Positions 17,347-26,146 of a DNA stretch of 64,000 nt are shown piece after piece. A model generated the notes under the pieces. The model searched no databases, was not told the origin of the DNA, and saw only the letters and a program-made list of their open reading frames with translations. The position numbers were made by a program, and so were the translations under genes. Position 1 is the stretch's first letter. Each line of letters starts with the position of its first letter. Source of the stretch: an uncultured Bacteroides sp. (lineage in GTDB: Bacteria > Bacteroidota > Bacteroidia > Bacteroidales > Bacteroidaceae); the NCBI RefSeq assembly GCF_902491285.1, contig NZ_CABUHK010000001.1, positions 62,001-126,000 of the forward strand, in the 5' to 3' direction.

Positions 17347-17967
17347 TCACTTTATTAAATGGACACTTAAAAAGGTCATTAGTGTGGTGAACGCAACAAT
17401 TATTAACATCTTGCTCAAGTGGATACGAAGAAGTTTCAACGCTTCCGAATAATGTGTCTTGATAGTGTTTACGGATAAATTCATCCGTTCCGCAATTTCC
17501 TGATTCGTCAGTTCTTCTTCGACTTTCATCAAGCAAATATCCCGTTTGTGCGCAGGAAGCATATCCACAGCTTTATAAAAACTGGACATCAGCTCTTTCT
17601 TCTCCAAATTTTCTATCAGATTATCTTCGTAAGGCGAAGCAGATTGTGCCATCTCATAGTTCTTAGTAATTGCGTTGTTTTCATTACGAATCAAGTTCAG
17701 GACATGATTTTTCGTCATTGTAAAGAGGTAGTTCTTCAAGCTGATTCCCACACGTAGTTCTGAACGGAATTCCCACAGGCGGGTAAAGACGTGCTGCACT
17801 ACATCTTCTGCCATATCAGAACTCATTAAATAACGATAGGCTAATACATATAATAGTTTATGATACCTTTCATAAGCTTGGGTGAAAGCTCCTTCGTCAC
17901 CTTGTTCAATCAAGGCGAAGAGTTTTTCATCATCTGTATCAGTATATCGGTCAATCTTGTTTTTCAT
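17347..17967 (-). CDS. ECF sigma-70 factor with hydrophobic C-terminal tail
   Basis: A 206-residue ECF sigma factor. Region 2 is at residues 20-95 (YERYHKLLYVLAYRYL, AEDVVQHVFTRLWEFR, NYLFTMTKNHVLNLIRN). Region 4 is at about 125-180 (LPAHKRDICLMKVEEELTNQEIAERMNLSVNTIKTHYSEALKLLR is its span). It ends with a strongly hydrophobic tail of about 20 residues (MLIIVAFTTLMTFLSVHLIK), long enough to lie in or on the membrane. It forms an operon with FecR. The cis target should be the SusC operon starting at 15192. Whether it also drives the seven composite promoters, whose CGTC box resembles ECF -10 elements, is open. Confidence 0.95.
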   Translation of the reverse strand: MKNKIDRYTDTDDEKLFALIEQGDEGAFTQAYERYHKLLYVLAYRYLMSSDMAEDVVQHVFTRLWEFRSELRVGISLKNYLFTMTKNHVLNLIRNENNAITKNYEMAQSASPYEDNLIENLEKKELMSSFYKAVDMLPAHKRDICLMKVEEELTNQEIAERMNLSVNTIKTHYSEALKLLRIHLSKMLIIVAFTTLMTFLSVHLIK

Positions 17968-18037
17968 TCTCCGGATTTTGTTTACTTGTTTCCAAAAGAA
18001 CTAAAAGTATATTACTTGCTTCTATCTTTATGAAGAA

Positions 18038-18045
18038 CAAATGTA
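18038..18045 (-). promoter_or_regulatory. Bacteroides -7 box upstream of the ECF sigma gene
   Basis: TACATTTG on the minus strand (18045-18038) matches TAnnTTTG and lies about 70 nt before the sigma start at 17967, giving a housekeeping promoter for the sigma-FecR operon. No clear -33 box. Confidence 0.5.
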
Positions 18046-18076
18046 GCAAATTCCCTAGAAAACTTAGAGGTATTTA

Positions 18077-18136
18077 CGAAAAAAGTCCCTGATTAACAAT
18101 TCCTCTCTCCCAAAAAGGAACTATCAATCAAGGACT
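18077..18136 (-). terminator. Terminator after the GH127-GH141-GH78 operon
   Basis: Outer arms AGTCCCTGATT and AATCAAGGACT (one mismatch) and inner arms TTCCT and AGGAA form a composite hairpin over 18083-18136. The minus strand then reads TTTTTT. It lies 28 bp beyond the GH78 stop. Confidence 0.7.
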
Positions 18137-18163
18137 AAATCCACTAACTTATTAACAAATAAA

Positions 18164-20368
18164 TTACAAACGATAAGTAACCGTTCTTTCTTCCGGCGAG
18201 TCAATCCAAAGACGCCATGTGTCTGCTGAGACTTGCTCTACAGTTCCTATATTAGCTTTCGGTTGGCGACGGCTCTTTATTGTCAGATATCCCTTGCCTT
18301 CCGTTGCTTTTACTTTTATTGTTTTATTATTCATATAGATATGGATATTGCCATTCGGAGTAGGAACAGTGCCTTCCATCCATTTCAATCCGCCCAATGC
18401 CGGAGCAATAGCAAATTCTTTATAGCCTTCTTTTACGGGTTTTACTCCCAGATAGTATTTACCTAACAGATAAATGGGGCTTGCTCCCCAAGCATGACAC
18501 AAACTCTTTCCATATGGACGTCCGTACATGGCAAGATGCTGCGTGCCGCTTTCTTCCGGATTATATTTCTCCCAAAATGAAGTGGCTCCTTCTTTCAACA
18601 TTCCACCCCAGTAGGCTTTCATTTCCTTCATTACAGCATCTTGTTCGCCGAGAGCGCAAAGAGCTTCCAGTTCGTAAAAACGCATATAGGGAGTTGTTAT
18701 TTTCAAGATGCTGTCATTCAAAAGAACAGAATGTTTAATGGCTTGCTGCTTGTCTGCATCCAGATATTGGAAGAATACAGAAAACATATTCGCATAGCGG
18801 GTTACTGCGTCACTTTGCTGTCCATTCACACAGTTATGCACAAAGGCTTGTTTCTGATTATTCCAGAATGTAGGTTCCAGTTTTGCTTTCAAAGCAGCGG
18901 CCAGTTTCTCATATTTCTGCTTGCCGGTTGCATCTCCTACCAATTCAGCACATAATGCCATGGTTTCCAAACTTCTGCAGAATAAGACTTGTTCGAAAGA
19001 GAGTTCCCCTTTCTTATCCAGATAGCCGTCTGCCCAGTCTACAAATACCCAGTCGCCGATCATTCCTTCTACCATACCATTCTTATTAGTACGTCCCAGT
19101 ACGTAGTCCATCATTGTTTGCATACGTGGGTATAGTTGATTCACGAAGTGGTGGTCACCGCTATACATATAATAATCATATACACTAAGAAACCAGTAGA
19201 AAGTATAATCCATGATAGTATTACTATGGCTCGTCACAGGGTCTTTGCCACGAAGCAACCAGATAGTACGTTTTACGGATTCATTATCAAAGAAAAGATA
19301 ATAGTTCATCAGGTAACTTTGGATAGCATCGCCACTCCATACCCAACGGTCGCGTTTGATGCCGTCAATAAAGAACTCGCGGGTAGTAAGATGCATGGTG
19401 TATGCACCTACTTCCCAAATACGGTTCAATTCTTCATCATTACATCGGAAATTGCCACGATATTCTTCGGGAAGATATTCATATTGCATGGATACTTCTC
19501 CAATCTTTACACCCGGCTCGTGTGTAATATAGACATAGCGGAAAGCCTTGCTGTTCTCCAATGTATATTCGTTATCTGAATTGTTCAGAGGTGAAGTACT
19601 GCGGATAGCAAGGTCGGTCACTTGTCCCGGTTCTAATAACAGTTTATCCAATGTTTCGCAATACGCCTTATCTTTTGCTTCTTCAGGGCTTTCACCGTAG
19701 TAAATCTCTATTTTTCCTTTTCCGGAAAGATTCTTTAGTGTGATGAACCCGAATGTTTCTTTTCCAAAATCATAAAGAATCCCTCCTTCGGATTGCTCTG
19801 TTTGAGCGACAGGTTGCTGCGGTTCACGCATCAGGCTGAATTGGGAAGGGCGTTGGGTAGCTCCGTCAAAGTTCCAGCATCCGGCATCCATATAAACGGT
19901 AGCGGACGTATCACTAGCCTTGCCGCTTTCGTCAATCCATTCCTTGTCTTCGTACGTCACACGCCAGGAAGAATCAGAATTCACAGTCTTTCCTTTCACG
20001 TAAATAGTGGGCGGCGTAGCCTGATTCCAGACTTTGATGTTCAAGTTATGCCTTCCTGCCGGAAGTAACATCGTTTCCGGCATACCGAACTGAAGTTTTC
20101 CGTCCAGCTTGATGTTGTACTTTCCTTCGGCGGCAATAAATATTTCTTCCGGTTCGGCAAGATTCAGTTGCTTGCTGAATTCTACGACTACATAATGGCT
20201 ATCCGTTTTCCAAAAAGGCGGGAAAAAAGCACCGCGTTCTGTGCGGCGGTTATTCATTTGGTTGCCCAACCAGATTTCGTAATCTCCCGGATACCATATC
20301 CAGGTCTGTGCAAAGGTGCTGCTTGCCAAAGACAAGGCACCAAGTAATATCATGTATTTCTTTTTCAT
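18164..20368 (-). CDS. GH78 alpha-L-rhamnosidase-family protein (734 aa)
   Basis: An exported protein (signal ending SSTFAQ) with N-terminal beta-sandwich domains and the GH78 (alpha/alpha)6 barrel from about residue 300: YRGNFRCNDEELNRIWEVGAYT, DGIKRDRWVWSGD, then GGMLKEGATSFWEKY and GRPYGKSLCHAWGASPIYLLGKYYLG. GH78 inverting rhamnosidases use a Glu in the D-C-P-x-R-x-E segment as general acid. Here the segment is one residue shorter and reads R-D-R, so Asp may replace it. It is the last gene of the operon with GH141 and GH127, the same trio I recall as BT1001-BT1003, where this position is an RG-II rhamnosidase (recalled, not checked). Confidence 0.85.
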   Translation of the reverse strand: MKKKYMILLGALSLASSTFAQTWIWYPGDYEIWLGNQMNNRRTERGAFFPPFWKTDSHYVVVEFSKQLNLAEPEEIFIAAEGKYNIKLDGKLQFGMPETMLLPAGRHNLNIKVWNQATPPTIYVKGKTVNSDSSWRVTYEDKEWIDESGKASDTSATVYMDAGCWNFDGATQRPSQFSLMREPQQPVAQTEQSEGGILYDFGKETFGFITLKNLSGKGKIEIYYGESPEEAKDKAYCETLDKLLLEPGQVTDLAIRSTSPLNNSDNEYTLENSKAFRYVYITHEPGVKIGEVSMQYEYLPEEYRGNFRCNDEELNRIWEVGAYTMHLTTREFFIDGIKRDRWVWSGDAIQSYLMNYYLFFDNESVKRTIWLLRGKDPVTSHSNTIMDYTFYWFLSVYDYYMYSGDHHFVNQLYPRMQTMMDYVLGRTNKNGMVEGMIGDWVFVDWADGYLDKKGELSFEQVLFCRSLETMALCAELVGDATGKQKYEKLAAALKAKLEPTFWNNQKQAFVHNCVNGQQSDAVTRYANMFSVFFQYLDADKQQAIKHSVLLNDSILKITTPYMRFYELEALCALGEQDAVMKEMKAYWGGMLKEGATSFWEKYNPEESGTQHLAMYGRPYGKSLCHAWGASPIYLLGKYYLGVKPVKEGYKEFAIAPALGGLKWMEGTVPTPNGNIHIYMNNKTIKVKATEGKGYLTIKSRRQPKANIGTVEQVSADTWRLWIDSPEERTVTYRL

Positions 20369-20410
20369 TATTCTTTCTATTGCTAACCAACTGTGTTATA
20401 AGAAATATCA

Positions 20411-22282
20411 CTATCGGACATTCTGCAAATCCCTATATTCTGCCTCCAATCCGGCACGTTCACGAATGGCGGTATCTACCTTCGGACCATTATTTTCCCA
20501 TACATTTCCGGGGCCATTGGCATTTTGAAGGTACTTCTCCCCTTCCGTCCAGTTATCACGTACAGTAATAAAAGAAGAACCTTCATCCGTATATAGATAA
20601 AACCAGTGATTCGGGTCATGCACATAACTTGGTTTGTAAATACTGTGCACACAGTTCTCCGTTACATAACTTTTCGGTTGCGAACCGAGGGTATAAACAC
20701 CTGCCACATCGTACATATGCTTCGCATAATGATGAATCAGATTTGCATGAACCCTGTTATTACGCATGCAGTTCACAGTTTGCGTCCATCCCCACCCAAG
20801 GCTGATTCCACTATAAGGAACCTCACAGATTTCATTATGCCCGATATTAATATCACTCACATATCCCGCAGCAATGGCAAGGCATCCCCAGTCCTCATTA
20901 CCCACTTCCGTAAAATAGCAATTGTTGATTTGCAGATGTGTGCATACTTCCCGGCGGTCGGCAGGGTCATAAGGTAAATGCGTTTCATGAGCTGCCGGAG
21001 AGAAGCTACCGGTTAGCAAACCATTCCCCGCAATATCACGGAAAAGACAACCGCGGACTACACCGCCCTGTGTTGCTTCTTCATAATCCAATCCGGTAGA
21101 ACCTAAATGTTCGAATCGGCAACGCTCAAAGTCAATCTGATTGGCAGCCGCCACACGGACAGCCGCTGCCGGACGTCCCAGCCATCCTTGATTATCCAAC
21201 GGATGATTCAGATAATTCCGCTGTATCTTCGGTTCTATCCGATAGCCGTCCGTCAGATACATACCTGCCTGAAGCGGCACGTGCCCCTTTTCTGAAGGAC
21301 GCATCCAAGTAGTATACGAGAACGTGATTTTCTCAAAACGGATATCAGAGACAGGACGGTCTAGTGTACCTTCCACTTGCACCAATGTTTCAACAGCAGG
21401 GATGATAGCTTCCGTATCGGCATCCTGCATTTTCTCTCCCTCTCTGGGATAATAATAAACTTTACGGGCATTGATATCATGGTACCATTCTCCTTGAACA
21501 TCCAGCAACTCTCGTGCATTTGTCAGATAGAAAGCGGAGTTATGTCCATTCGTCGTCACCATCGGACGCGGCCAGGGATGTTCAAACTGAATCCGGCTTT
21601 CCGGCTGATGAAAGCGTACTGCCGCACTATCGCCTTGAATCTCTACGGAACGGATACGCAGGTTTGCCACACACCACATCTGATGAAGTATCATTTCCGC
21701 ATATTCAGCTTTCAAAATTCCTTTGTTATCTATCAGTTTGCGAACAGCAGTCGCAGGAACATAAAGAATCTCATTCTTCTCGTCCACACTGCAAATACGG
21801 TTCATCTTCTCGAAGTCTTCCACATCACGGGCACGGACAGCTTTTTTCCCATCTATCCATAATTGCCGGAAATCCAACGGACGTCCATTGAATGTCGGCA
21901 CGTCCGCTACCCAAAGTTTCCCTTGCTTTTTCCAGTTACGGATACGCACGCCTCCGCTTAATATCGCTTCTTCACCGGAGATGGAGCGAATTACCGTAGG
22001 AGATTTCTCTGTTCCGCTATCTTCCGGTCGAATAAAAACAGGTTCATGCAATGCATATGTTCCGCCTTCCATATAAATAGTGATTCCATCTTGGATACGG
22101 TTGTCGCCTGTACGACGCCATTCCCGTGCTTGCCGCAATGCCGAAGTCAGAGTTGCTTTCGGCGATTGCTTCGTGCCATCATTGAAATCATTCCCTTTCG
22201 GAGAAACCCATATATCACCTGCCATAAGCGTGGAACTTATGGCAAGTAATGAACAAGCTATTTTCAAACTCTTTCCAATCAT
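20411..22282 (-). CDS. GH141-type right-handed beta-helix alpha-L-fucosidase
   Basis: A 623-residue exported protein (signal ending STLMAG) that opens with IWVSPKGNDFNDGTKQSPKATL, the standard start of parallel beta-helix proteins. It contains helix coils with R-x-N-x-x-H-D/N patterns (FRDIAGNGLLTGSF, EDWGCLAIAAGYVSDINIGHNEI, GVYTLGSQPKSYVTENCVHSIY). Length and position between GH78 and GH127 fit GH141, the family founded on the RG-II alpha-L-fucosidase, so I predict removal of (methyl)fucose from an RG-II side chain in the periplasm. It starts 4 bp after the GH127 stop. The alternative is an uncharacterised beta-helix pectin enzyme. Confidence 0.8.
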   Translation of the reverse strand: MIGKSLKIACSLLAISSTLMAGDIWVSPKGNDFNDGTKQSPKATLTSALRQAREWRRTGDNRIQDGITIYMEGGTYALHEPVFIRPEDSGTEKSPTVIRSISGEEAILSGGVRIRNWKKQGKLWVADVPTFNGRPLDFRQLWIDGKKAVRARDVEDFEKMNRICSVDEKNEILYVPATAVRKLIDNKGILKAEYAEMILHQMWCVANLRIRSVEIQGDSAAVRFHQPESRIQFEHPWPRPMVTTNGHNSAFYLTNARELLDVQGEWYHDINARKVYYYPREGEKMQDADTEAIIPAVETLVQVEGTLDRPVSDIRFEKITFSYTTWMRPSEKGHVPLQAGMYLTDGYRIEPKIQRNYLNHPLDNQGWLGRPAAAVRVAAANQIDFERCRFEHLGSTGLDYEEATQGGVVRGCLFRDIAGNGLLTGSFSPAAHETHLPYDPADRREVCTHLQINNCYFTEVGNEDWGCLAIAAGYVSDINIGHNEICEVPYSGISLGWGWTQTVNCMRNNRVHANLIHHYAKHMYDVAGVYTLGSQPKSYVTENCVHSIYKPSYVHDPNHWFYLYTDEGSSFITVRDNWTEGEKYLQNANGPGNVWENNGPKVDTAIRERAGLEAEYRDLQNVR

Positions 22283-22286
22283 AGTC

Positions 22287-24383
22287 TTATCTTGTTAATG
22301 GCATCCATACCGTCATTTCTCCCTTTCCTCTGTTACCCCAAGCATAATAAGGAATCAGACGAATATTCACTGTTCTTTCAGCCTGAGCCACCGGACGATA
22401 AAGCACTCCTTCCCAAGAAGCGGGAGATGCCAAACGTGCTGTCCCTTCAAGAGCCACTATCGGACTGCCTTCTATCGTTATTTTTTTAGGTGTCAATTTA
22501 ATATCGGCAGGAATCAATACGTTATCAATCTTCTCTCCGTTTGCAATATCCATACTTTCCAGGCAGTAAACCAACGGTCCGCGTTTCACAACTACCTGAT
22601 TACGGATTTCCTCTGCCAACGGATGGGCTTCAAGCAGACGGACAGGCATATCCATTGCGAGTTCCACTACATCGCCTTTTTTCCATACACGATTGACTTC
22701 CGCATATGTATTCGCTTTTGCATCCATTTGCACCGGCTGACCATTTACTTTTAATGCAGCCTTTTCACACCATTCCGGGATACGAAGGAAAAGAGAGAAA
22801 GCACCCGCCTTACGGGGAACTTTATTCAACGTCACACGTACGTTACCATCCCAAGGATAATCCGTCTCCTGTACCAAAGCAATTTCGCCTTTATCCTTCC
22901 AGTCCGTTGTTAATGTATTTGCGCCATATAAGTTACAGTAAATACCTTCCGGACTCAATGTATATGCATAATTCTGTGCCTGGCAAAGTGTACGCAAAGT
23001 ATTTGGCGGACAACAGAAACAACTGATATATTCCGTCCGTTCTTTCGGCCAGCGAAGTGTATAAGGCAAATCGGCACTGATACGCAATGGATTCGTATAG
23101 AAATACTTCTTACCATCGAGACTAATCCCGCTCAATACACTATTATAAAGGCAAGTCTCTACCAGTTCAGCATATTTCGCATCTCCTGTCACTTCCAGCA
23201 TACGCCAGTTGAACAGCATATTGCCGATATTGGCACATGTTTCATTGTGTGCGGTGCTATTGGGCAACTGATAAGGACGCCCATAACTCTGGTGCACTTT
23301 CTGGATACTATCCGGCTCATAACAAGTACCATCAGGCGATGTACCGTCGTAAAGCGCTCCGCAAGCTCCGGTCACATACATTTTGCGGGTAACAATATCA
23401 TTCCATATACTAGACAGATTCTTCATCAACTGTTGTTCGCCCGTCTCTGCATATACATCCGCTACTCCGGCATAGAGATAATTGGCGCGTACGGCATGTC
23501 CCATTGCCCGGTATTGGTCACGGAAAGGAATGCGGTCCTGATTGTCATCCGTACCATTTTCCACCATACCGCGAATATCAATCAGATTCTTAGAAAGTTC
23601 CAGATAACGGGGATTTCCGGTAGCACGGTACATTTCGACTACCCCCATATAATGAGAAGGGCAAATGGCATTGCGAGCCAATTCGGTAGAAGCCGTTTCA
23701 TAAAAGTGGCAAAGGAAGTCCGTCGCCTTCACAGCGGCATCGAAAAGAGTTGTTTTTCCGGTGGCACGACGATGAATGATACCTGCCATCATCAGATGTC
23801 CCAGATTATAAGTTTCAAAATTCAGGCGGTTGGCAAAAGCACCTTTTTCATTTTCCGCACCTACTTTCGTACCAATCACAGTCTGCTTGTGTTCATCGTT
23901 CAATGCATGAGAGTCAATCCCTTTATTCAATTCCTCAATAATGACAGGCGTATGTATATAACCGTCTGCACGTTGGGATTTTACGACACAAGCAATAAAG
24001 TTATCCATTAACTTGTCCAGTTCCGGGTCTTTATTGACAGCATAGACAGAAGCGACTCCTTCCATCCACTTATACATATCTCCGTCATGGAACGGTGGTC
24101 CCCAATGTTCCCCTTTACACACACCTGATGCAATCTCAAAATTACGGAAACCGTGAGAGACTTCCGGCGTATTCCAAGTGTTCCACATACTTTGCAAAGA
24201 AGTCCGGCTAAACACATTAAAACGGTCGCCCCAAAAACCATTTGTCCATTGCACTGCATCGACCCGGGTATTTGCCATTTTAGCAAAACGGCTCTGACTC
24301 ATATCCGTCAATCCATTGCTCTGCGCGAGCGCTCCCGTAACGGTGGCGGAAGCTAAAAGAAGTAACAGCTTTATCTGTTTCAT
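22287..24383 (-). CDS. GH127-family hydrolase (aceric acid or beta-L-arabinofuranose type)
   Basis: A 698-residue exported protein (signal ending TGALAQ) with the (alpha/alpha)6 barrel of GH127. The zinc-site residues are visible: HNETCANIGNMLFNWRML supplies Glu and Cys, and ISCFCCPPNTLRT supplies the Cys-x-Cys-Cys, one Cys of which is the catalytic nucleophile in this family. HGFRNFEIASG and GHLMMAGIIHRRATGK are also typical. In the RG-II context the equivalent gene is the enzyme acting on aceric acid (recalled as BT1003). It is the first gene of its operon, preceded by the composite motif at 24426-24452. Confidence 0.9.
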   Translation of the reverse strand: MKQIKLLLLLASATVTGALAQSNGLTDMSQSRFAKMANTRVDAVQWTNGFWGDRFNVFSRTSLQSMWNTWNTPEVSHGFRNFEIASGVCKGEHWGPPFHDGDMYKWMEGVASVYAVNKDPELDKLMDNFIACVVKSQRADGYIHTPVIIEELNKGIDSHALNDEHKQTVIGTKVGAENEKGAFANRLNFETYNLGHLMMAGIIHRRATGKTTLFDAAVKATDFLCHFYETASTELARNAICPSHYMGVVEMYRATGNPRYLELSKNLIDIRGMVENGTDDNQDRIPFRDQYRAMGHAVRANYLYAGVADVYAETGEQQLMKNLSSIWNDIVTRKMYVTGACGALYDGTSPDGTCYEPDSIQKVHQSYGRPYQLPNSTAHNETCANIGNMLFNWRMLEVTGDAKYAELVETCLYNSVLSGISLDGKKYFYTNPLRISADLPYTLRWPKERTEYISCFCCPPNTLRTLCQAQNYAYTLSPEGIYCNLYGANTLTTDWKDKGEIALVQETDYPWDGNVRVTLNKVPRKAGAFSLFLRIPEWCEKAALKVNGQPVQMDAKANTYAEVNRVWKKGDVVELAMDMPVRLLEAHPLAEEIRNQVVVKRGPLVYCLESMDIANGEKIDNVLIPADIKLTPKKITIEGSPIVALEGTARLASPASWEGVLYRPVAQAERTVNIRLIPYYAWGNRGKGEMTVWMPLTR

Positions 24384-24384
24384 T

Positions 24385-24443
24385 AATATGGATAATTTAA
24401 AATTTACACAATATCTTTAAGAAAAGACGTGATTATCCATATT
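24385..24443. repeat. 12-bp inverted repeat around the GH127 promoter
   Basis: AATATGGATAAT (24385-24396) is a perfect inverted copy of ATTATCCATATT (24432-24443), 35 bp apart. The right arm fills the spacer of the composite promoter motif and the left arm touches the GH127 start region. It could be a bipartite operator; a long 5' hairpin is less likely because the right arm lies upstream of the probable start of transcription. Confidence 0.5.
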
Positions 24444-24452
24444 TTGTACTCA
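24426..24452 (-). promoter_or_regulatory. Composite regulon motif (copy 2), GH127 operon
   Basis: Minus-strand TGAGTACAAA (24452-24443), 13 nt, CGTC (24429-24426) followed by TTTTC; CGTC is 43-46 nt before the ATG. No TAnnTTTG box with usable spacing lies between it and the start codon. Confidence 0.8.
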
Positions 24453-24455
24453 AAT

Positions 24456-25184
24456 TCAGGGAGTATAATTTATTTCCGCTTTCCGTGCCTGCGAATGTTG
24501 GAACTGACGGGCAACCTTATATTCATGCCCTCCTTTCAGCAAATAGCTGCCTGTCTGCTTGAACCAAAAACTAATATTTGCATCTACACACTGTCGGCGG
24601 ATATCCAATACCCACTCGTAATCGCATACCCGGGCTTCTTTTCCCGACTCTCCCCCGGCAACAACCTGTTCCACCCAATCTCCCAGTTCTCCTTTGAAAT
24701 CAATCCGGCTGAGAAGCGGCTCACAGATAATAATTTTATGTTTAATTGGAGCTGCCTTATAAATAGGCAGGCGATAATCCACCCTGTCCTGATTCTCCAT
24801 TGTGCAGCAAATCGTCACATTATCATAACCGTCTCCCCAATCAGAGGGCAAACATTGTTGCAACCTGTCTATCCGTTTTGTGATGAAAAGAAAACGAAGG
24901 TCTTGGCGTATCCGCATCATTTCCCATGCTTCGGCACGCCACTCGTCGGCATCCTCAATCAGAAAATCGGAAGTAAAGCAAGTGTATACTAAATTGCCTG
25001 AAGGTATTTTATACGTCCCGTTCTTTTTCTGTTGCAGAGGCAGGTCGAACTTTTCTGTCTTTGCCACTACTGAACTGTCTTTCCCGTATTTGCCATCCGT
25101 ACGATATACATAACAATGACGGCAGCCCTCACTCAATTTATGACAGCCGTGCCAAAGATTCCACATCGAAGCTTTTTCACCCAT
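24456..25184 (-). CDS. DUF5131-family protein (phage Gp37/Gp68-like, radical-SAM-like Cys cluster)
   Basis: A 242-residue cytoplasmic protein with the DUF5131 layout. The N-terminal W-N-L-W-H-G-C-H-K-L-S-E-G-C-R-H-C-Y segment has three cysteines spaced C-x6-C-x2-C, like a radical-SAM iron-sulfur site. It is followed by FTSDFLIEDADEWRAEAW, FLFITKRIDRL, GESGKEARVCDYEWVLDIRRQC and FWFKQTGSYL. The biochemical role of the family is unknown to me; members are found in phages and scattered bacterial genomes. It has its own -7 box at 25199-25206. It sits in an island of genes unrelated to the flanking glycan operons. Confidence 0.85.
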   Translation of the reverse strand: MGEKASMWNLWHGCHKLSEGCRHCYVYRTDGKYGKDSSVVAKTEKFDLPLQQKKNGTYKIPSGNLVYTCFTSDFLIEDADEWRAEAWEMMRIRQDLRFLFITKRIDRLQQCLPSDWGDGYDNVTICCTMENQDRVDYRLPIYKAAPIKHKIIICEPLLSRIDFKGELGDWVEQVVAGGESGKEARVCDYEWVLDIRRQCVDANISFWFKQTGSYLLKGGHEYKVARQFQHSQARKAEINYTP

Positions 25185-25198
25185 TTTCTTTTTTTCTT

Positions 25199-25206
25199 CA
25201 AATGTA
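25199..25206 (-). promoter_or_regulatory. Bacteroides -7 box for the DUF5131 gene
   Basis: TACATTTG on the minus strand, 15-22 nt before the ATG at 25184, matches TAnnTTTG and implies an almost leaderless transcript. Confidence 0.5.
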
Positions 25207-25231
25207 TATCTTATCTGTCATATATCCATAA

Positions 25232-25271
25232 AAAAGAGTGCACCTTTTTTCTATGAAAGAAAAAGGTGCAC
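25232..25271 (-). terminator. Strong terminator after the small membrane-protein gene
   Basis: A perfect 12-bp stem (GTGCACCTTTTT 25238-25249 with AAAAAGGTGCAC 25260-25271), a 10-nt loop and, on the minus strand, a following TCTTTTTTAT tail. Confidence 0.85.
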
Positions 25272-25336
25272 AAAACACAAACAAAACAAACAATAGAGCG
25301 ACCTTCACAGGCAGCCGGTCGGTTAAGACCTTATCT

Positions 25337-25735
25337 TTAATCAGCCCATCTTGATGCGGGCAATTTCTTCTTACAATATTGCTTCATCCAGCTATACGAT
25401 TTTCTTTTTCGCAGGTAAAGCGTATCTCCACAATGCTTTATCGCTTCCCAGTCAAAGATAGAATGATGTCTTATCATCCGCTCCCACCAATAAAGAAAAT
25501 GATATGTACACAAAGGCATTAACATAAACCACCACGATAGCCATAATGACAATCCCAAACTTGGCAGCAATGTGAGGAAAAAACATTCTGCATATTGTCG
25601 CAAATGAATTCGGGCTTCCATTTCTTCCCAAATCTCCAAATACCTATAGCGAGTAAAGCAAAAACCAAAAATCATAAAAGAATGTTTCTTCTTACCGAGA
25701 AAACATTTCGCCAAACGACTGTTATATAAAATCAT
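25337..25735 (-). CDS. Hypothetical small membrane protein (132 aa)
   Basis: I do not recognise this protein. It has a basic N-terminus (RLAKCFLGKKKHSF), a helical stretch WEEMEARIHLRQYAECF, then a strongly hydrophobic region of about 35 residues (LLPSLGLSLWLSWWFMLMPL, then CTYHFLYWW) that could form one long or two short membrane helices. A basic, aromatic C-terminus follows (LRKRKSYSWMKQYCKKKLPA). It is rich in Trp, Tyr and Cys. A terminator follows at 25232-25271, which supports it being a real transcription unit. No function can be given. Confidence 0.6.
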   Translation of the reverse strand: MILYNSRLAKCFLGKKKHSFMIFGFCFTRYRYLEIWEEMEARIHLRQYAECFFLTLLPSLGLSLWLSWWFMLMPLCTYHFLYWWERMIRHHSIFDWEAIKHCGDTLYLRKRKSYSWMKQYCKKKLPASRWAD

Positions 25736-26146
25736 TATCCCTAATACTGTTTGTAAGTTCCACTTTGCAAATGTCTGTATAATTGCAAATATGGCAAATT
25801 GTATTCATGTCTAAAAAAACAAGAACTGTCTGCGAATATGACTATTAGCACAAATTTCAAATACCATGTTTCGATATATACCAATCTATTCATTCAAAGA
25901 TGTTCACTTTTGTGTTATTTGCATAATTGGGGCACGTATATCTGAAGATCAAAGCAGAACAACTACCCCAGTTTTACCGGTCACTGATATTGGAATATAT
26001 ATAATTACAATTTATCCCAATTATCTTTATTGTTTTTACAAAGATACTACATTTATGTGTATTATAGATAAAAATCACTCAATAATGTACTAAAAAAAGG
26101 CTTCTTCTCTCCCACTAGAAAAAGAGACACAAATATTTGAATCCCG
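25736..26146. other. AT-rich gap with no supported gene
   Basis: This 411-base stretch lies between the start of the small membrane-protein gene and the stop of the HTCS-like regulator. It is very AT-rich. TTGCAAAT occurs twice near 25765-25790, and an A/T tract before 26100 could end the regulator transcript. A 75-codon plus-strand frame (25866-26093) has no recognisable features and I do not call it. Confidence 0.5.

Noticed and set aside
25866..26093. 75-codon plus-strand frame in the gap before the HTCS-like gene
   Set aside because: Low-complexity composition (Ile, Tyr, Phe) as expected for a chance frame in AT-rich DNA, with no promoter or ribosome-binding signal seen.
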